Source of the DNA: Agarivorans sp. Toyoura001
Lineage (GTDB): Bacteria > Pseudomonadota > Gammaproteobacteria > Enterobacterales > Celerinatantimonadaceae
Assembly: GCF_005405585.1 (NCBI RefSeq)
Contig: NZ_BJEQ01000005.1
Coordinates: forward strand, 62,001 to 126,000
Length of the DNA stretch: 64,000 nucleotides
Direction: 5' to 3'
The position numbers were made by a program, and so were the translations under genes. The notes beneath the pieces were generated by a model. That model was not told where the DNA came from. It did no database searches and worked only from the letters and a program-made list of their open reading frames with translations. Positions 55,754 to 64,000 of this stretch are shown here, one piece after another; within the stretch, counting starts at the first letter, position 1; each line of letters starts with the position of its first letter.

Positions 55754-56792
55754 TGCGCAAACCTGCTTCATGTTTCAGCAACCAGTCTTTACGATGAATA
55801 CCACCGCCGTAGCCTGTTAGCTGGCCGTTGGCACCTATCACTCTGTGACAGGGAATAATAATGCTAATACGGTTTTGGCCGTTGGCCGAGGCTACCGCGC
55901 GCACGGCATTAGGTACCTCTAAGTACTCTGCTTGTTGGCCGTAACTGCGTGTTTCGCCATAGGGAATATCCATTAGCCCACGCCATACCAATTGCCTAAA
56001 TTCGGTACTGGGGGTGTCTAGCGCTACGTCAAACTGTTTGCGGGTTCCAGCAAAGTATTCAGCAATTTCTGTCTGAACTTGATCCAGATGAGGGTTATCT
56101 CCTGGCAGAATAACGGCTTTTAAACGTTTAGTGAGATCGTTAAATTCGGTCTCCAACATTCGGCGGTCGGTAAACTCCAACAAACAGATCCCCTGCTGAG
56201 TGGCGCAGGCATACATGGGCCCAATTGGCGTGGTAAAACGCACAATATTAATCACGTTGCTGGTTTTGCCAGTTGGCGCGCCACCAAACACTTTTTTAAA
56301 GCCTTCGTTAAACCCACTCAAGGATTCATAACCTGAATCAAAGGCTGAATTACTAATGCTGTCGCCTTGTTGAATTTGGCTAAAGGCCGAGTTAATTCGC
56401 ACCATGCGTTGATAGGCATGAAAAGTAATCCCATGATGCTTCTTAAACCAGCGGCGCACTTGAGCCGGGTCTAGGTTACGGGCGCGCAAATCACCGTCTT
56501 TTATCCGCGTGAAATTATCTTGCTGAATATCATCTAACAGCGCTTTTATATAATCTGGGGCTTCGTCTAAAGCTTGCATCGGTTTGCATACTTTACAGGC
56601 TCTATAGCCGTGTTGCAGAGCTTCTTGCGCGCTGTTGTAAAAGGTGACGTTTTCAATTTTAGGTTTGCGCGCTCGACAGCTTGGCCGACAAAAAATACCG
56701 GTGGTTTTTACTGCGGTGTAAAACACCCCTTCGTACTGAGCATCCTTGCGGCTCATTGCGTCATACTTTTGCTGAAAGCTTAGTGGTTCCAT
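55746..56792 (-). CDS. ada: Ada: methylphosphotriester/O6-methylguanine methyltransferase and AraC regulator
   Basis: Bifunctional 348-residue repair protein and activator of the adaptive response. The N-terminal zinc site has FCRPSCRARKP and ACKVCKP (four cysteines; the first accepts methyl from phosphotriesters). An AraC-type helix-turn-helix follows (about 85-180, RWFKKHHGITFHAYQRM). The C-terminal methyltransferase carries the active-site IPCHRVIGANGQLTGYGGG. The domain order and length are those of E. coli Ada. A small gene overlaps its end. Confidence 0.95.
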   Translation of the reverse strand: MEPLSFQQKYDAMSRKDAQYEGVFYTAVKTTGIFCRPSCRARKPKIENVTFYNSAQEALQHGYRACKVCKPMQALDEAPDYIKALLDDIQQDNFTRIKDGDLRARNLDPAQVRRWFKKHHGITFHAYQRMVRINSAFSQIQQGDSISNSAFDSGYESLSGFNEGFKKVFGGAPTGKTSNVINIVRFTTPIGPMYACATQQGICLLEFTDRRMLETEFNDLTKRLKAVILPGDNPHLDQVQTEIAEYFAGTRKQFDVALDTPSTEFRQLVWRGLMDIPYGETRSYGQQAEYLEVPNAVRAVASANGQNRISIIIPCHRVIGANGQLTGYGGGIHRKDWLLKHEAGLRNG

Positions 56793-56939
56793 AAACCTTT
56801 ACTGCTTAATAAGAGTTGATAAAACCAAAATAACTCAGTGTAGATTTAACGGCTACCGAAAAATGAACAAGTATTTTTTCTCCGGCCCGTTGTTAGGCAA
56901 TCCGCTAAATAACGGCGCCAAAAGCCAACTAGATTTTAC

Positions 56940-57404
56940 CTACTGGGTAATGGTTTTAGACATGTTGTAGCCGGTAACCACAAAACCAATCTCTTGGTAC
57001 AATGCTAACGCGCGCTGATTACTAAATGCGACTCTAAGCTTGATTTGGTTAATACCAAACCCCGTCAACTGCTGTTCAAGCGCCTTCATCGCCAGTTTCC
57101 CAAACCCTTTGTTGCGCTGCTTGGGGAAAACATAAAAATCGTAAATGTAAGTGGACTGGTCACTGGCTTGAATAGAGTGCCATAAATAACCAATCAACTC
57201 TGATTGTTGCTCGATACACAACAGTTGGTGGCCTTGGCTTTCTGCCCCTTGCGGAAAGCTTTGTTCTAGTGTTTGTTGGGCTAACTCTAACGCCCTTTCT
57301 TTAGAGTGCCCTTGATTCGCTGCGATATCGCGGCTGTAATCATCAACAAAATACTCGCAGTAGTCTGCAAACTCCTTAGCGGTAATTGCCCGTAGCGTAA
57401 CCAT
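56940..57404 (-). CDS. GNAT family N-acetyltransferase
   Basis: A 154-residue acetyltransferase. Motif A reads YIYDFYVFPKQRNKGFGKLA, motif B ends VAFSNQRALALYQEIGFVVTGYNMSK. Its ATG shares bases with the arginase-family stop (TAATG), so it was probably translated together with that gene. Acceptor unknown. Confidence 0.83.
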   Translation of the reverse strand: MVTLRAITAKEFADYCEYFVDDYSRDIAANQGHSKERALELAQQTLEQSFPQGAESQGHQLLCIEQQSELIGYLWHSIQASDQSTYIYDFYVFPKQRNKGFGKLAMKALEQQLTGFGINQIKLRVAFSNQRALALYQEIGFVVTGYNMSKTITQ

Positions 57405-58327
57405 TAGGTTCTAAATCCCCACACTGCATCTATCAGCTTAATCATCAGTTCTTTGGATACTCCATTGTCATCCAGTTCTGGCATATATTCTACAAAGTCA
57501 GCGCCGACAAATTTAGGGCTAGATGCAACCGAATAGACCAAGTGGATTGCCTCTCTGGCGCTTAAGCCACCTACATTAGGCGTAGCGCACGCTCTATAAA
57601 TACTGCCGTCTAATGCATCGTAATCGAAAGACAAATAAATATGATCGTAGTTGTCATTTAGCTCAGTCATCAAACTAGAAATAACGCCGTTTATACCTAA
57701 GCTATCTATGCTTGGCATACCGTAATGGCGAATACCAAGTTCGCTAATCAACCGTTGCTCGTTAGGCATTACATCTCGTACCCCAATGTAATAAATATCT
57801 TGAGGATTAAGCACTCGTTCTGGATCTATTTCCCACGCTTTATCGGGGTATTTGTCCATAAGCATCGCTAAAGGTTTACCATGCAAATTGCCATCTAGCT
57901 TATCGTTACAATCTGCATGTGCGTCCACCCAGATAACCGCTACCTTTTTGTCCCGTTGTTTCTGATAAAAGGTCATTACCGCCTGCAGTGTGCCCACCGC
58001 GATAGAATGGTCCCCACCAATAGTGATGGGAGTGCGCCCTTGGTCAAAACTATTGAGTACGGCAGCGCAAAGCGCGCCTCCGTAATCCGCTAAGGCGCTT
58101 ACGTTTTGTTCTGCCTCAAGCAAGCGTAATACCTCACAAGAAGGGCTCACATCACCGCAATCTTTAATGTCCGCATTCCAGCAGCTATTTCTAACATCAA
58201 TCCAATTCGATAGCCCTACCCAAGTATTTTAGCTAGCTTGCCTAAGACCATCTACGGTATTTTGCTTAGTGGTCACGCAACCTAAATGATTGAAGGGAGC
58301 ACCGATGATGTCAAAGCGTTTGGTCAT
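57404..58327 (-). pseudogene. Arginase/agmatinase-family gene with an in-frame stop at codon 33
   Basis: The full frame starts at the ATG at 58327 (MTKRFDIIGAPFNHLGCVTT), runs 32 codons to a TAA at 58231-58229 and continues in the same frame through NTWVGLSNWIDV and DCGDV to the metal motifs GGDHSIAVG, WVDAHADCND and SFDYDALDGS, ending at 57404. Without the TAA it would encode about 307 residues, the family length. A GTG at 58150 could give a 248-residue product, but it lacks a ribosome binding site and the first strand of the fold. A ureohydrolase role is a family inference. Could also be a sequencing error. Confidence 0.75.
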
Positions 58328-58465
58328 ATTAGGTAAACTCGCGAGTGGTAGCTAACGCTAAAAGTAGAGATCAATTAAACCACTAACAAATAACTTATTC
58401 ATCAGTAATCTATTGATTAAACGGGAAAATGAAGTGGGCAGCTACCGTGGCAGACAAATCTAAAA

Positions 58466-58502
58466 TAAAAAGGGCTTTGCTAACACCAATAAGCAAAGCC
58501 CT
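58466..58502 (-). terminator. Rho-independent terminator after the Tat-exported hydrolase
   Basis: AGGGCTTTGCT-N10-AGCAAAGCCCT, 11-bp stem; on the minus strand it is followed by CTTTTTATTT. It begins 12 bases past the stop of the hydrolase gene. Confidence 0.85.
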
Positions 58503-58514
58503 AGATGGGATTAA

Positions 58515-59429
58515 TTAAGCTAAATGCTGCTTAAAGAAAGCGATGGTTCTGTTCCACGCTAGCTCAGCGTTGTCTTTGTCATAACGGCCTGTGGAGTCAT
58601 TATGAAATCCATGATTGGCTTGCGCGTACATATGCATGTCAAAGTCGACGTTATTGGCCCTTAAGTCTTGCTCGTACTCAGGCCAAGTAGCGTTTACCCG
58701 TTTATCTAACTCAGCTAACTGAATCTGCAACGGCGCTTTAATGTTGGCTCTTAACTCTTTTGCAGCAGGGGTGCCGTAAAACGGTACGCCTGCATTAAGC
58801 TCTGTGCCCATGCGCGCAGCCAGCATGTTCACCACATAACCACCAAAACAAAAACCAACTGCACCTAACTTACCGTTGCTGGCAGAATGGCTTTTTAAAA
58901 AACTAGCGGCAGCTAAAAAGTCTTGTTCAATTTTGGCGCGGTCTAAAGATTTTTGCATACTGCGGCCTTCATCATCATTGCCAGGGTAGCCGCCTAAACT
59001 ATGTAACGCGTCTGGTGCAAAGGCGATAAAGCCATCTTTCGCTAAACGTCGCGCGACATCTTTAACATAAGGATTAAGCCCTCGGTTTTCATGAATAACC
59101 AAGACCACAGGAGCGCTTCCTTGCAAATTGGTAGGCATCACTAAATAGCCACGCCCTTCTCCATACCCTTTGGGGGAATCAAAAGTCGCAAACTGCGCTT
59201 TTATTTCTGGGTCGTTAAACGACACTTGTTCTGCCAAGGCATAATTAGGTAACAAGGCAGACGACAGCACCGCCATGGAAAACCCCACAGCCGCTAATTT
59301 AGATAAGCGCGCTAAAAAAGTACGGCGGTCAATAAGGCCATGAGCATACTCGTCGTACCAATCAAAGGCCTCTTGAGGAATGGCATACTGTGGTTTGCTG
59401 TGTTGCGGTCCTGTCATTGGTGTTTCCAT
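58515..59429 (-). CDS. Tat-exported dienelactone hydrolase family protein
   Basis: An alpha/beta hydrolase of 304 residues. It has a long N-terminus with a twin-arginine signal (DRRTFLARLSKLAAVGFSM, cleavage near YALA), suggesting folding before export to the periplasm. The catalytic Cys is in GAVGFCFGGYVV, the Asp in LAELDKRVNA and the His in QANHGFHND. The ATG at 59429 has GGAG seven bases upstream; the frame reads one GTG codon further. It resembles the Sec-exported paralogue at 26493 in family only. Substrate unknown. Confidence 0.85.
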   Translation of the reverse strand: METPMTGPQHSKPQYAIPQEAFDWYDEYAHGLIDRRTFLARLSKLAAVGFSMAVLSSALLPNYALAEQVSFNDPEIKAQFATFDSPKGYGEGRGYLVMPTNLQGSAPVVLVIHENRGLNPYVKDVARRLAKDGFIAFAPDALHSLGGYPGNDDEGRSMQKSLDRAKIEQDFLAAASFLKSHSASNGKLGAVGFCFGGYVVNMLAARMGTELNAGVPFYGTPAAKELRANIKAPLQIQLAELDKRVNATWPEYEQDLRANNVDFDMHMYAQANHGFHNDSTGRYDKDNAELAWNRTIAFFKQHLA

Positions 59430-59541
59430 CACTTGCTCCTACCTTTTGGTTTAATGTATTACTTTAGCTCAATTAAAAGTACTTAGTATTACTTTACAAA
59501 CTATCACTTCGATCACTTAAGTTAGATAAGCAAATATCCAT

Positions 59542-59970
59542 TCATGCTTTGGGTTTACGCGGTGGTAATGCAGCGAATTGCGGAAGCTGCTGGTTGTCGA
59601 CAAACCAAGGTGCCTTATCGGCACAAAAAATATTCTGAATCGGTTCTATATTGGGGTGCTGGTCTAAGGTACCGGCTGGGATCACCATAGTTTTGCCCGT
59701 TTTCGCTAGCCAAGGCAAAGACGAACCACAAGTGCGACAAAAGGCAGTAGCAAAGTACTTAGTGTGCTCAGGTTGATACTGCTGAACCTTGTCTTCACCG
59801 GCCAACCACCTAAACTGGCTGGGCAATACAAACAAATTAGCTGCATGGGCACTACCGGTAAATTTACGACATCGAGAGCAATGACAGTATTGAAAAATGC
59901 CTAAATTGCCGTTTATTTGGTAGTGCACCTCTCCACATAAACAGCTCCCCTCTATATCGGCTTCTTGCAT
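59542..59970 (-). CDS. GFA family (glutathione-dependent formaldehyde-activating-like) protein
   Basis: A 142-residue zinc-binding protein of the GFA/CENP-V fold. The cysteine motifs are GSCLCGEVHYQI, YCHCSRCRKFTGSAHA and FCRTCGSSLPW, with PAGTLD in the usual place. Most members have no shown formaldehyde activity, so the enzymatic role is open. Single gene, minus strand. Confidence 0.87.
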   Translation of the reverse strand: MQEADIEGSCLCGEVHYQINGNLGIFQYCHCSRCRKFTGSAHAANLFVLPSQFRWLAGEDKVQQYQPEHTKYFATAFCRTCGSSLPWLAKTGKTMVIPAGTLDQHPNIEPIQNIFCADKAPWFVDNQQLPQFAALPPRKPKA

Positions 59971-60323
59971 ACATCCCCCCCTTGGTTTCCTTGCTTACTG
60001 AACAACTTAAGTGTAGCGAGTATTACTGAGGCAGCAGTGACTATATGCTTCTCCCAAAAAACTTAAAATACCTTAGTTGAAAGACGCTATGGCACTAACA
60101 AATGCAGCTAATGGTGTTTTAATAATGGGCTTAACAACGTTGTTCCAAGCCTAGAACCTTGCTTTGAGTTTGATACATCAGCTCAATTAAACGCTGATAA
60201 TTTGAGTGAAGACAGTTTGATGTCTCATTTAGCACAAGCTCTAATTGACCTTGGTTTTTAACCAGAGGTATCTTGGTGTTATTGTAGTACAAAATATCAA
60301 TCTAAGTAGTTGAAGGTGAGCTT
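59971..60323. other. Intergenic region upstream of the second alginate lyase
   Basis: 353 bases. It includes a 150-base coding-like stretch at 60112-60261 and, nearer the lyase, a weak promoter candidate (TTGGTG at 60273 and TATCAA at 60295, 16 bases apart). Nothing else was recognised. Confidence 0.45.
60112..60261 (+). pseudogene. Possible C-terminal remnant of a lost gene
   Basis: A frame open from 60112 to a TAA at 60259-60261, without a start codon at its head. It reads with protein-like composition (VVPSLEPCFEFDTSAQL, then DSLMSHLAQALIDLGF). Its origin is not recognised. It may be chance; low confidence. Confidence 0.25.
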
Positions 60324-61253
60324 ATGAAAGTAAAAACTCTTGCTGTTATGATGCTAGGAGCTTTAAGCACTAGTGTATCCGCTGCCAATACCACGCCAGC
60401 AGAGGTGCTAGACCTATCTTGTTGGAAAGTAACGTTGCCAGTGTCTTTAGACAATGGCGATCGCCCTACTGAATTCAGTGAAAAAGAGATCGCTAAAGGC
60501 GCGATGCACGCTGATTACTTTTACGTAAATGAAGCAAAAGACGGCGTTGTTTTCCGTTCTCCTGTTCAAGGGATAAAAACCTCTAAAAAAACGAAGTATG
60601 TTCGCTCAGAGCTTCGTGAAATGATGCGTTGCGGCAACACCAGCCACAAAACTAAAGGCGTTAACGGTAACAACTGGGTATTTGGTCATAACGAGTCAGC
60701 AGATTCATTGAAAAATGCAGCGGGTGTGGATGGTAACTTAAAAGCGACTCTGTCTGTTGATCACGTAACCTCTACCGGTGAAATTTGGCAACAAGGCCGC
60801 GTTATTATTGGTCAAATTCATGCACCCGATGATGAGCCAGTTAAAATTTACTACCGTAAACTGCCTAACCATGAAACGGGTTCGGTATGGATAAGCCACG
60901 AGCCAAATGGTGGCGATGATATTACCTTCCCAATGATTGGCCCAACTAAACCAAATTACTGGAAACAAAAAGATAAAGACATCGCTAAGTCATATGATGA
61001 CGGTATCGCTTTAGGCGAGAAGTTCTCTTACGAAATTGACATTAATGGCGCTGATATGACAGTAACGATTAGCCGTGAAGGCAAAGCCGATGTGGTGCAA
61101 AAAGTAGATATGCAAAATTCTGGCTACGGCTTAGAAGACCAATGGATGTATTTCAAAGCGGGTGTATACAATCAAAACCGCTCTGGTGACCCAGAAGACT
61201 ACGTTCAAGCAACGTTTTACAGCTTAGACGTCACTCACGGCGCGGCTAAATAA
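60324..61253 (+). CDS. Secreted single-domain alginate lyase, PL7
   Basis: Exported alginate lyase of 309 residues: signal peptide (MKVKTLAVMMLGALSTSVSA) followed directly by the PL7 domain. Signatures are SELREMM, IIGQIHAPDDEPVKIYYRK, and YFKAGVYNQNRSG; these are the catalytic-cleft strands with the Gln-His pair. It is clearly homologous to the catalytic domain of the modular lyase at 45460 but has no binding domain, so it may process soluble oligomers. GAAGGTGA lies upstream of the ATG, and a terminator follows. Confidence 0.93.
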   Translation: MKVKTLAVMMLGALSTSVSAANTTPAEVLDLSCWKVTLPVSLDNGDRPTEFSEKEIAKGAMHADYFYVNEAKDGVVFRSPVQGIKTSKKTKYVRSELREMMRCGNTSHKTKGVNGNNWVFGHNESADSLKNAAGVDGNLKATLSVDHVTSTGEIWQQGRVIIGQIHAPDDEPVKIYYRKLPNHETGSVWISHEPNGGDDITFPMIGPTKPNYWKQKDKDIAKSYDDGIALGEKFSYEIDINGADMTVTISREGKADVVQKVDMQNSGYGLEDQWMYFKAGVYNQNRSGDPEDYVQATFYSLDVTHGAAK

Positions 61254-61283
61254 ACACAAGCCATTGTAGCTATACAACCAATA

Positions 61284-61322
61284 AAAAAGCGCGTTGAAGT
61301 TAAACGTTCAATGCGCTTTTTT
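61284..61322. terminator. Bidirectional terminator between PL7 lyase and outer-membrane protein
   Basis: AAAAGCGCGTTGAA-N8-TTCAATGCGCTTTT stem (one G-T pair) with T-rich ends on both strands; it serves the two convergent genes. Confidence 0.85.
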
Positions 61323-61342
61323 CTATTCAGCCATAATGAGCG

Positions 61343-62401
61343 CTAGAAACGTTTACCCACACTAAAGCGGAATAAGTCGGCATCATCTTGGTGGCCTTTA
61401 CGGTCAATCACCCGACTAATACTTACCCCAAAGTAACCATCATCGAAAAATGACCAATGCGGGTAGTAATTAGCACCAAAGCTCACAATGCCTTTCAAAT
61501 CATAAGCGCTGGTGTGTTCAACCTTGTCTACGACAAAGTAACCACCACCGCCCATTCTGCCTTCAAAGTTGTTACCCAGAGGAATAATTTTCCATAGCTG
61601 CGTGGTAAATCCGCTACGGTCTGTTGCGCCGTTGTAGCCACCCTCATCAATGTAACCCAGTGATAAGGCAAGGTTGTTATGGAAGCGCTTGGCCATATCT
61701 ACGCTATAACCCACCTTGGTTTCAGGTCCGCCATGATTAATTTTTACATTCATCACTGAGGCCCAAACGTCATCAACCCAGCGATAGCGTGCTTCTCTTG
61801 GCTGGTAATCTGAGTTATCGATATCCCAACCCACACCAATCAGTAGGGAGTTGCCGTTTGGTCGTGCAGACATAAGATAGCTGTTTAACTGCAAGCGCAA
61901 ATGCGCGCTTTCGCTAAAGCGCTTTAAGGGATAGATAAAGGCCAATGTACTCATCGCCCCCACCCTTTTTTCGTTTAACTCTAAGCCTGTTTCATCCACT
62001 GTTGTATCGAAAGACATATACGGGCCAGCACCAACTTCTAAGCGAAAAGCATCTGAAGGCACATACACATAGGTAGCGTGAGCAGAAAACCCATCTCGAT
62101 GATGGTTATATGGGTGACCTTCATTGGCGTGAATTAAATCGACCCGCCAATTGCGATGAAAATGCTGGCCAAAACGAATATCAAAGGAGCGAAATTGTTG
62201 CTTCTCTTGTTCTTCTGTTGCGCCGTCATCTAGATGGGTAACACCACTGCCACCAGTAATAGAGAAGTAACTATCTGCACTGGGCTTAAGCAAGGTTTTT
62301 GCGCTAACCGGAGCAATAGTGACTAAAGCACTAAGGCTTAGCAATAAACAACGAACAGTGATGGTTGATTGAATAAGAGATCGAACAGAATAGATAGGCA
62401 T
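61343..62401 (-). CDS. Outer-membrane beta-barrel protein
   Basis: A 352-residue exported protein. After a signal region (CLLLSLSALVTIAPVSA) the mature part consists of alternating amphipathic strands with many Gly, Tyr and Trp and ends FRFSVGKRF, the C-terminal Phe typical of barrels inserted by the Bam complex. It has no recognised catalytic motif; a weak resemblance to lipid A deacylase-like barrels is not enough for a call. It is convergent with the PL7 lyase, so a joint role is possible but unproven. Confidence 0.65.
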   Translation of the reverse strand: MPIYSVRSLIQSTITVRCLLLSLSALVTIAPVSAKTLLKPSADSYFSITGGSGVTHLDDGATEEQEKQQFRSFDIRFGQHFHRNWRVDLIHANEGHPYNHHRDGFSAHATYVYVPSDAFRLEVGAGPYMSFDTTVDETGLELNEKRVGAMSTLAFIYPLKRFSESAHLRLQLNSYLMSARPNGNSLLIGVGWDIDNSDYQPREARYRWVDDVWASVMNVKINHGGPETKVGYSVDMAKRFHNNLALSLGYIDEGGYNGATDRSGFTTQLWKIIPLGNNFEGRMGGGGYFVVDKVEHTSAYDLKGIVSFGANYYPHWSFFDDGYFGVSISRVIDRKGHQDDADLFRFSVGKRF

Positions 62402-62587
62402 CGGCTTTAAAGTTTAGTAAATACTTAAATAAATGTATAAAACAGCAGCTTAGCTGCTATTTAGCGTAGAGCTAGCCTAACCTATTAATCAAAGTTTTAT
62501 CAGCAAAACGACCGAATGAATAGAAAACAGGCGCTTTTAAGCCATGTTCAGTACATTTTGGCGGAGATCGTAGTGACCCGAACCGTT

Positions 62588-63133
62588 TTATTCTCTATTT
62601 TCGCTATTTTTTAAACGATAGTGATAAAACTGAGCAGTGTTATCTGCGCCGCCTTGAGTGGAAAATCCTAGCTTATTTAATAACTTTTGAGAGGGAGTAT
62701 TATCTTGGCTTACGCCTGCAATAACAGTAGTAAATTCTCGTTCCTGCTCTGCCCAAGTAATAAAACCCTTTAGCAGCTCTAGCGCAAAACCTTGCCGCCA
62801 ATAATTTTCACCCAGTAAGTACCCTAAATGCGCGCGGTTTTGGTCATCAGGGTAAACAAACATAAAACCAATCACCTGTTGGTCACTCATTTTCGTTACC
62901 ACAAACAAGCGACTGCCTTGGCTCACCTGTGTTAACCATTGCTCAGCCTTACCTAAGTCGGTTACGTTCTGGAAATAAGGCGGCAACTCACTGGTTACTG
63001 CTGGAGTGAGTAACTCCACAGCGCGCAACATAAGCAAAGGTTTGTTTGTTGCAATGTAAGCGGCATCAGCAGCTTCCACATAGAGTCGCTTGGTACTGTA
63101 AATACTCAAGTTTGGTATAGGCGCATTACTCAC
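62588..63133 (-). CDS. GNAT acetyltransferase, RimJ/RimL-like
   Basis: A 181-residue acetyltransferase. It opens NLSIYSTKRLYVEAADAAYI, and the acetyl-CoA region reads LGYLLGENYWRQGFALELLKG followed by SQDNTPSQKLLNKLGFSTQG, the pattern of RimJ/RimL-type enzymes. Substrate unknown. Its upstream region is divergent to mepA. Confidence 0.85.
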   Translation of the reverse strand: MSNAPIPNLSIYSTKRLYVEAADAAYIATNKPLLMLRAVELLTPAVTSELPPYFQNVTDLGKAEQWLTQVSQGSRLFVVTKMSDQQVIGFMFVYPDDQNRAHLGYLLGENYWRQGFALELLKGFITWAEQEREFTTVIAGVSQDNTPSQKLLNKLGFSTQGGADNTAQFYHYRLKNSENRE

Positions 63134-63278
63134 AACACACTCCTAATAATCTTTACTGCTGTTTTGTACAAGCACTTCATTGAATATTCTCACCCGATCA
63201 ACGCCATGCCCGCTACACTAAGTGATAGATTTGTTTAAGCGAATAGTTGCTATCAATGTTAAGGAATAAAGGCGCTAA

Positions 63279-64000
63279 ATGAAATTGTTAAAGGTGATTG
63301 TTTCACTACTCATATTGCTAACTTGCAAACAAACATTTGCGCAAAACAACCCATGGGAAGCGGCCACCAGCACCTATAAAGCGCCCGCTGCTGCGATTGG
63401 TTCTTATGCAAATGGTTGCTTAGCCGGTGCACAAGCGTTACCGCTTGAGGGCGAAGGTTATCAAGTTATTCGTAGCCAACGCCAGCGCTACTATGGGCAT
63501 CCCAATTTGGTGAACTTCATCAGTGATTACGCCAAACAACTGAAACAACAAGGTATCAACAATATTTTGGTGGGTGATATGTCTATGCCACGCGGCGGCC
63601 AGTTTAATTTTGGCCATAGCAGCCATCAAATAGGCTTAGACGTAGATATTTGGCTCAAACTTGAAAACGATACACTCAGCGCTAAGCAACTGGCTAAACC
63701 ATATGCGGTAAGTGTAGTAGACAAAAAACAGCTAACCATTAATAAAAGCAACTGGAAGGGTGAGCATAGAACCATGCTTAAAGTTGCCGCTCAAGATGAG
63801 CGCGTTGCGCGTATTTTTGTCAGCCCTGTGATTAAAGAGCAGCTCTGTAATCAGCGTACCGAGCAAGACGATTGGCTGCAAAAAATTCGTCCTTGGTGGG
63901 GGCATACCTCGCATATGCATGTGCGATTAGTGTGTCCAGCTGGCGATAAACAGTGTAAAAACCAAAAGCCGATTGCCAAAGGCCATGGCTGTGACGAATT
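63279..64000 (+). CDS. mepA: Penicillin-insensitive murein endopeptidase MepA; 3' end cut by window
   Basis: Periplasmic zinc endopeptidase (M74) that cuts D-Ala-DAP cross-links in peptidoglycan. A signal peptide (KVIVSLLILLTCKQTFA) starts the protein. Metal and active-site motifs are present: MPRGGQFNFGHSSHQIGLDVDIW (in two parts, H..H..D) and PWWGHTSHMHVRLVCP (HxH). AAGGAATAAAGGCGC lies before the ATG. About 240 codons are inside the window; the last cysteine-rich part (GHGCDE) has just begun. Opposite-strand frames here are shadows. Confidence 0.93.
   Translation, partial: MKLLKVIVSLLILLTCKQTFAQNNPWEAATSTYKAPAAAIGSYANGCLAGAQALPLEGEGYQVIRSQRQRYYGHPNLVNFISDYAKQLKQQGINNILVGDMSMPRGGQFNFGHSSHQIGLDVDIWLKLENDTLSAKQLAKPYAVSVVDKKQLTINKSNWKGEHRTMLKVAAQDERVARIFVSPVIKEQLCNQRTEQDDWLQKIRPWWGHTSHMHVRLVCPAGDKQCKNQKPIAKGHGCDE

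Noticed and set aside
58515-59429. Recent duplication of the two dienelactone hydrolase genes
   Set aside because: Signal type, length and most of the sequence differ; only family motifs are shared.
63438-63920. Two minus-strand open frames near the window end
   Set aside because: They are antisense to mepA, whose signal peptide and metal motifs are clear.

Overview
The window is a chromosomal segment of a marine gammaproteobacterium. The gene set (GDH180-type NAD-glutamate dehydrogenase, pepN next to a DUF2835 gene, hrpA, deaD, purT, sbcB, an imuA-imuB-dnaE2 cassette), moderate GC and two PL7 alginate lyases fit the Alteromonadales, an Agarivorans-like genome being my best guess. There are no rRNA or tRNA genes, insertion sequences, prophage genes or CRISPR arrays. 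Most of the first 44 kb is dense housekeeping DNA; the last 20 kb is more accessory, with sugar-polymer genes, acetyltransferases and two broken genes.

Layout. 1-13.6 kb, minus strand: pyrD (cut by the window edge), NAD-GDH, DUF2835, pepN, an NSS-type sodium symporter, dacB-like PBP4, deaD. 13.7-21.1 kb: grxD, sodB, an Rdx/SelW-like protein in an operon with hrpA, a CBS-pair protein, two tandem copies of an apparent small RNA, pyrC. 21.2-27.3 kb: a 1691-residue hybrid sensor kinase and an exported dienelactone-hydrolase-family protein. 27.5-38.1 kb: sbcB, a secreted hypothetical, a GH36-like glycosidase, a cdd-purT-hypothetical operon, bfd with a likely Fur-controlled promoter, a Nif3-family gene, DUF1853 and fbp. 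38.2-43.4 kb: the SOS mutasome imuA-imuB-dnaE2 behind two abutting LexA boxes, then a CDP-alcohol phosphatidyltransferase. 44.1-50.9 kb: an alginate-type locus with a decayed short-chain dehydrogenase, a small secreted protein, a modular PL7 lyase, a FadR-type GntR regulator and a divergent SSS symporter. 51-63 kb: a P-loop kinase behind what looks like a complete transcription attenuator with an Ile-rich leader peptide, acetyltransferases, a DnaQ-like exonuclease with a cNMP/CBS/DUF294 protein, ada, an arginase-family gene with an in-frame stop, a Tat-exported dienelactone hydrolase, a GFA protein, a second PL7 lyase and an outer-membrane barrel. The window ends inside mepA.

The coherent theme of the accessory part is alginate use: two secreted lyases cut the polymer, the SSS symporter could import oligomers or monomers, and the FCD-domain regulator sits between lyase and transporter. 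The adjoining dehydrogenase, which could have reduced the unsaturated uronate product, has two internal deletions and a frameshift.

The least explained signals are (a) the tandem pair of about 160-nt intergenic RNAs between the CBS gene and pyrC and (b) the 16-residue leader peptide with four consecutive Ile codons and mutually exclusive hairpins ahead of a kinase gene with no known link to isoleucine. All functions are assigned by reading motifs; no database search was run.
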